From Sphingomonadales bacterium UBA7473 (lineage in GTDB: Bacteria > Pseudomonadota > Alphaproteobacteria > Sphingomonadales > Sphingomonadaceae): a stretch of DNA of 23,046 nucleotides. The notes beneath the pieces were generated by a model. That model did not search any database and was not told the origin of the DNA. It saw only the letters and a program-made list of their open reading frames with translations. Shown in pieces: positions 22,429 through 23,046 of this stretch. The DNA lies in assembly GCA_002478575.1 (NCBI GenBank), contig DLOX01000211.1, positions 19,509 through 42,554 of the forward strand, read 5' to 3'. The position numbers and the translations under genes were made by a program. Within the stretch, counting starts at the first letter, position 1. Every line of letters begins with the position of its first letter.

Positions 22429-23046
22429 TTAAGCGTCTGTGCGTGCATCCTCAAGGATCATCGCTGCGCCCTTTTCGGCAACCATCACTGTTGGCGCATT
22501 GGTGTTGCCTGATGTGATCGTCGGGAAGACTGAGGCATCGACAACGCGCAGCCCCTCAACTCCATGAACGCGCAACCGCGCATCGACGACGGCAGAGACC
22601 GGATCAGTTCCCATCATGCACGTGCTGGTTGGGTGATAGACGGTATCGGCACGTGCCCTGAAATCAGCGAGCAGAGCATCGTCGCCTTCGACTTGGATGC
22701 CGGGGATCAGCTCCTCTGTGATGATGTCCGCCAAGGGGCGTGTTCGCGCGAGCTGACGAAGCAAGCGGTTTCCCGCTAACACATCATCAATGTCCGTCTG
22801 GGTCGCCAAATAGTTCGGGTGGATTATTGGGTGAGCCTTGTGGTCAGCGGAGGCCAGCTCGATATGTCCACGACTGGTAGGCCGACAGGGATTGTGAGAC
22901 AGCAAGAAGGCGGAAAAAGGGTCAGGGTTGAGCAGTTTCCGTTCAGACAATGGCGTCTTCGTATAGCTCACGGGGCTGAAATAGAGCTGTAGATTGGGGT
23001 GCAGCTTGGTCGGGTCGCTCCGAACAAAGCCCCCGCTTTGATTGAC
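22429..23046 (-). CDS. GMC-family FAD oxidoreductase, C-terminal part (N-terminus outside window)
   Basis: The last 205 codons of a glucose-methanol-choline oxidoreductase (choline-dehydrogenase-like) are present; the frame stays open to the window edge. Visible features are NQSGGFVRS at the edge, LHPNLQLYFSPVSY, the HNPCRPTSRGHIEL segment, the active-site His in VYHPTSTCMMG (codon 138 of the visible part) and the C-terminal GNTNAPTVMVAEKGA with the paired active-site Asn. The FAD-binding N-terminus lies to the right of the window. The GTG at 22971 that could be read as a start is an internal Val codon. Members oxidise primary alcohols to aldehydes. A choline or related alcohol substrate would feed a betaine pathway, but many GMC enzymes act on other alcohols. 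Confidence 0.92.
   Translation of the reverse strand, partial: VNQSGGFVRSDPTKLHPNLQLYFSPVSYTKTPLSERKLLNPDPFSAFLLSHNPCRPTSRGHIELASADHKAHPIIHPNYLATQTDIDDVLAGNRLLRQLARTRPLADIITEELIPGIQVEGDDALLADFRARADTVYHPTSTCMMGTDPVSAVVDARLRVHGVEGLRVVDASVFPTITSGNTNAPTVMVAEKGAAMILEDARTDA

Noticed and set aside
1..23046. Insertion sequences, prophage, CRISPR arrays, tRNA or rRNA genes
   Set aside because: No transposase or integrase motifs, no regularly spaced repeats and no tRNA-like cloverleaf were recognised on reading both strands; computed scans were not possible.

Overview
The window looks like part of a chromosome from an alphaproteobacterium, most likely a sphingomonad (Sphingomonadales). The evidence is a large TonB-dependent receptor next to a catabolic cluster, a palindromic intergenic repeat of the kind common in that group, GcvA-type LysR regulation, and gene content rich in Rieske oxygenases, FAD demethylases and fatty-acid-type CoA enzymes. 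I could run no searches, so the taxonomy is inference. No rRNA, tRNA, CRISPR, transposase or phage gene is visible, and no gene-free stretch exceeds about 265 bp.

Left part (1-8389). A TonB-dependent receptor, cut by the window start, ends at a clear intrinsic terminator, followed by an inverted repeat. A minus-strand pair follows: a Rieske oxygenase alpha subunit (4367-5704), then a cytoplasmic molybdopterin [4Fe-4S] oxidoreductase (2153-4294). Divergent from the Rieske gene is an NTF2-fold SnoaL-like protein (5841-6368). It meets a FadH-type 2,4-dienoyl-CoA reductase (6365-8389) tail to tail, with overlapping stop codons.

Middle part (8609-11302). Three plus-strand genes: an omega-amino acid:pyruvate aminotransferase, a nitroreductase-family flavoprotein and a GNAT acetyltransferase.

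Core (11295-19309). This is a tight five-gene minus-strand operon. In order of transcription it holds two adjacent FAD/GcvT fusion proteins of the dimethylglycine/sarcosine dehydrogenase family (805 and 814 aa), a GbcA/CntA-like Rieske oxygenase, an enoyl-CoA hydratase-family protein and a zinc-less MDR oxidoreductase. The first three together look like a stepwise N-demethylation route for a trimethylammonium compound: a Rieske oxygenase for the quaternary amine, then two folate-linked flavoprotein demethylases. A perfect 14-bp palindrome lies 39 bp upstream of the first gene.

Right part (19534-23046). A PlsC-type acyltransferase is divergent from the operon, followed by a 3-hydroxyisobutyrate-dehydrogenase-family reductase, a convergent GcvA-like LysR regulator, and the C-terminal part of a GMC (choline-dehydrogenase-like) oxidoreductase that runs off the window.

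My working model is that the region degrades betaine-like or other N-methylated amino compounds. The exact substrate cannot be read from the sequence. Glycine betaine is the conservative guess. An N-methylated omega-amino acid such as beta-alanine betaine would also bring in the aminotransferase, the hydroxyacid dehydrogenase and the CoA enzymes, but that is speculation. No Rieske reductase partner is encoded in the window.
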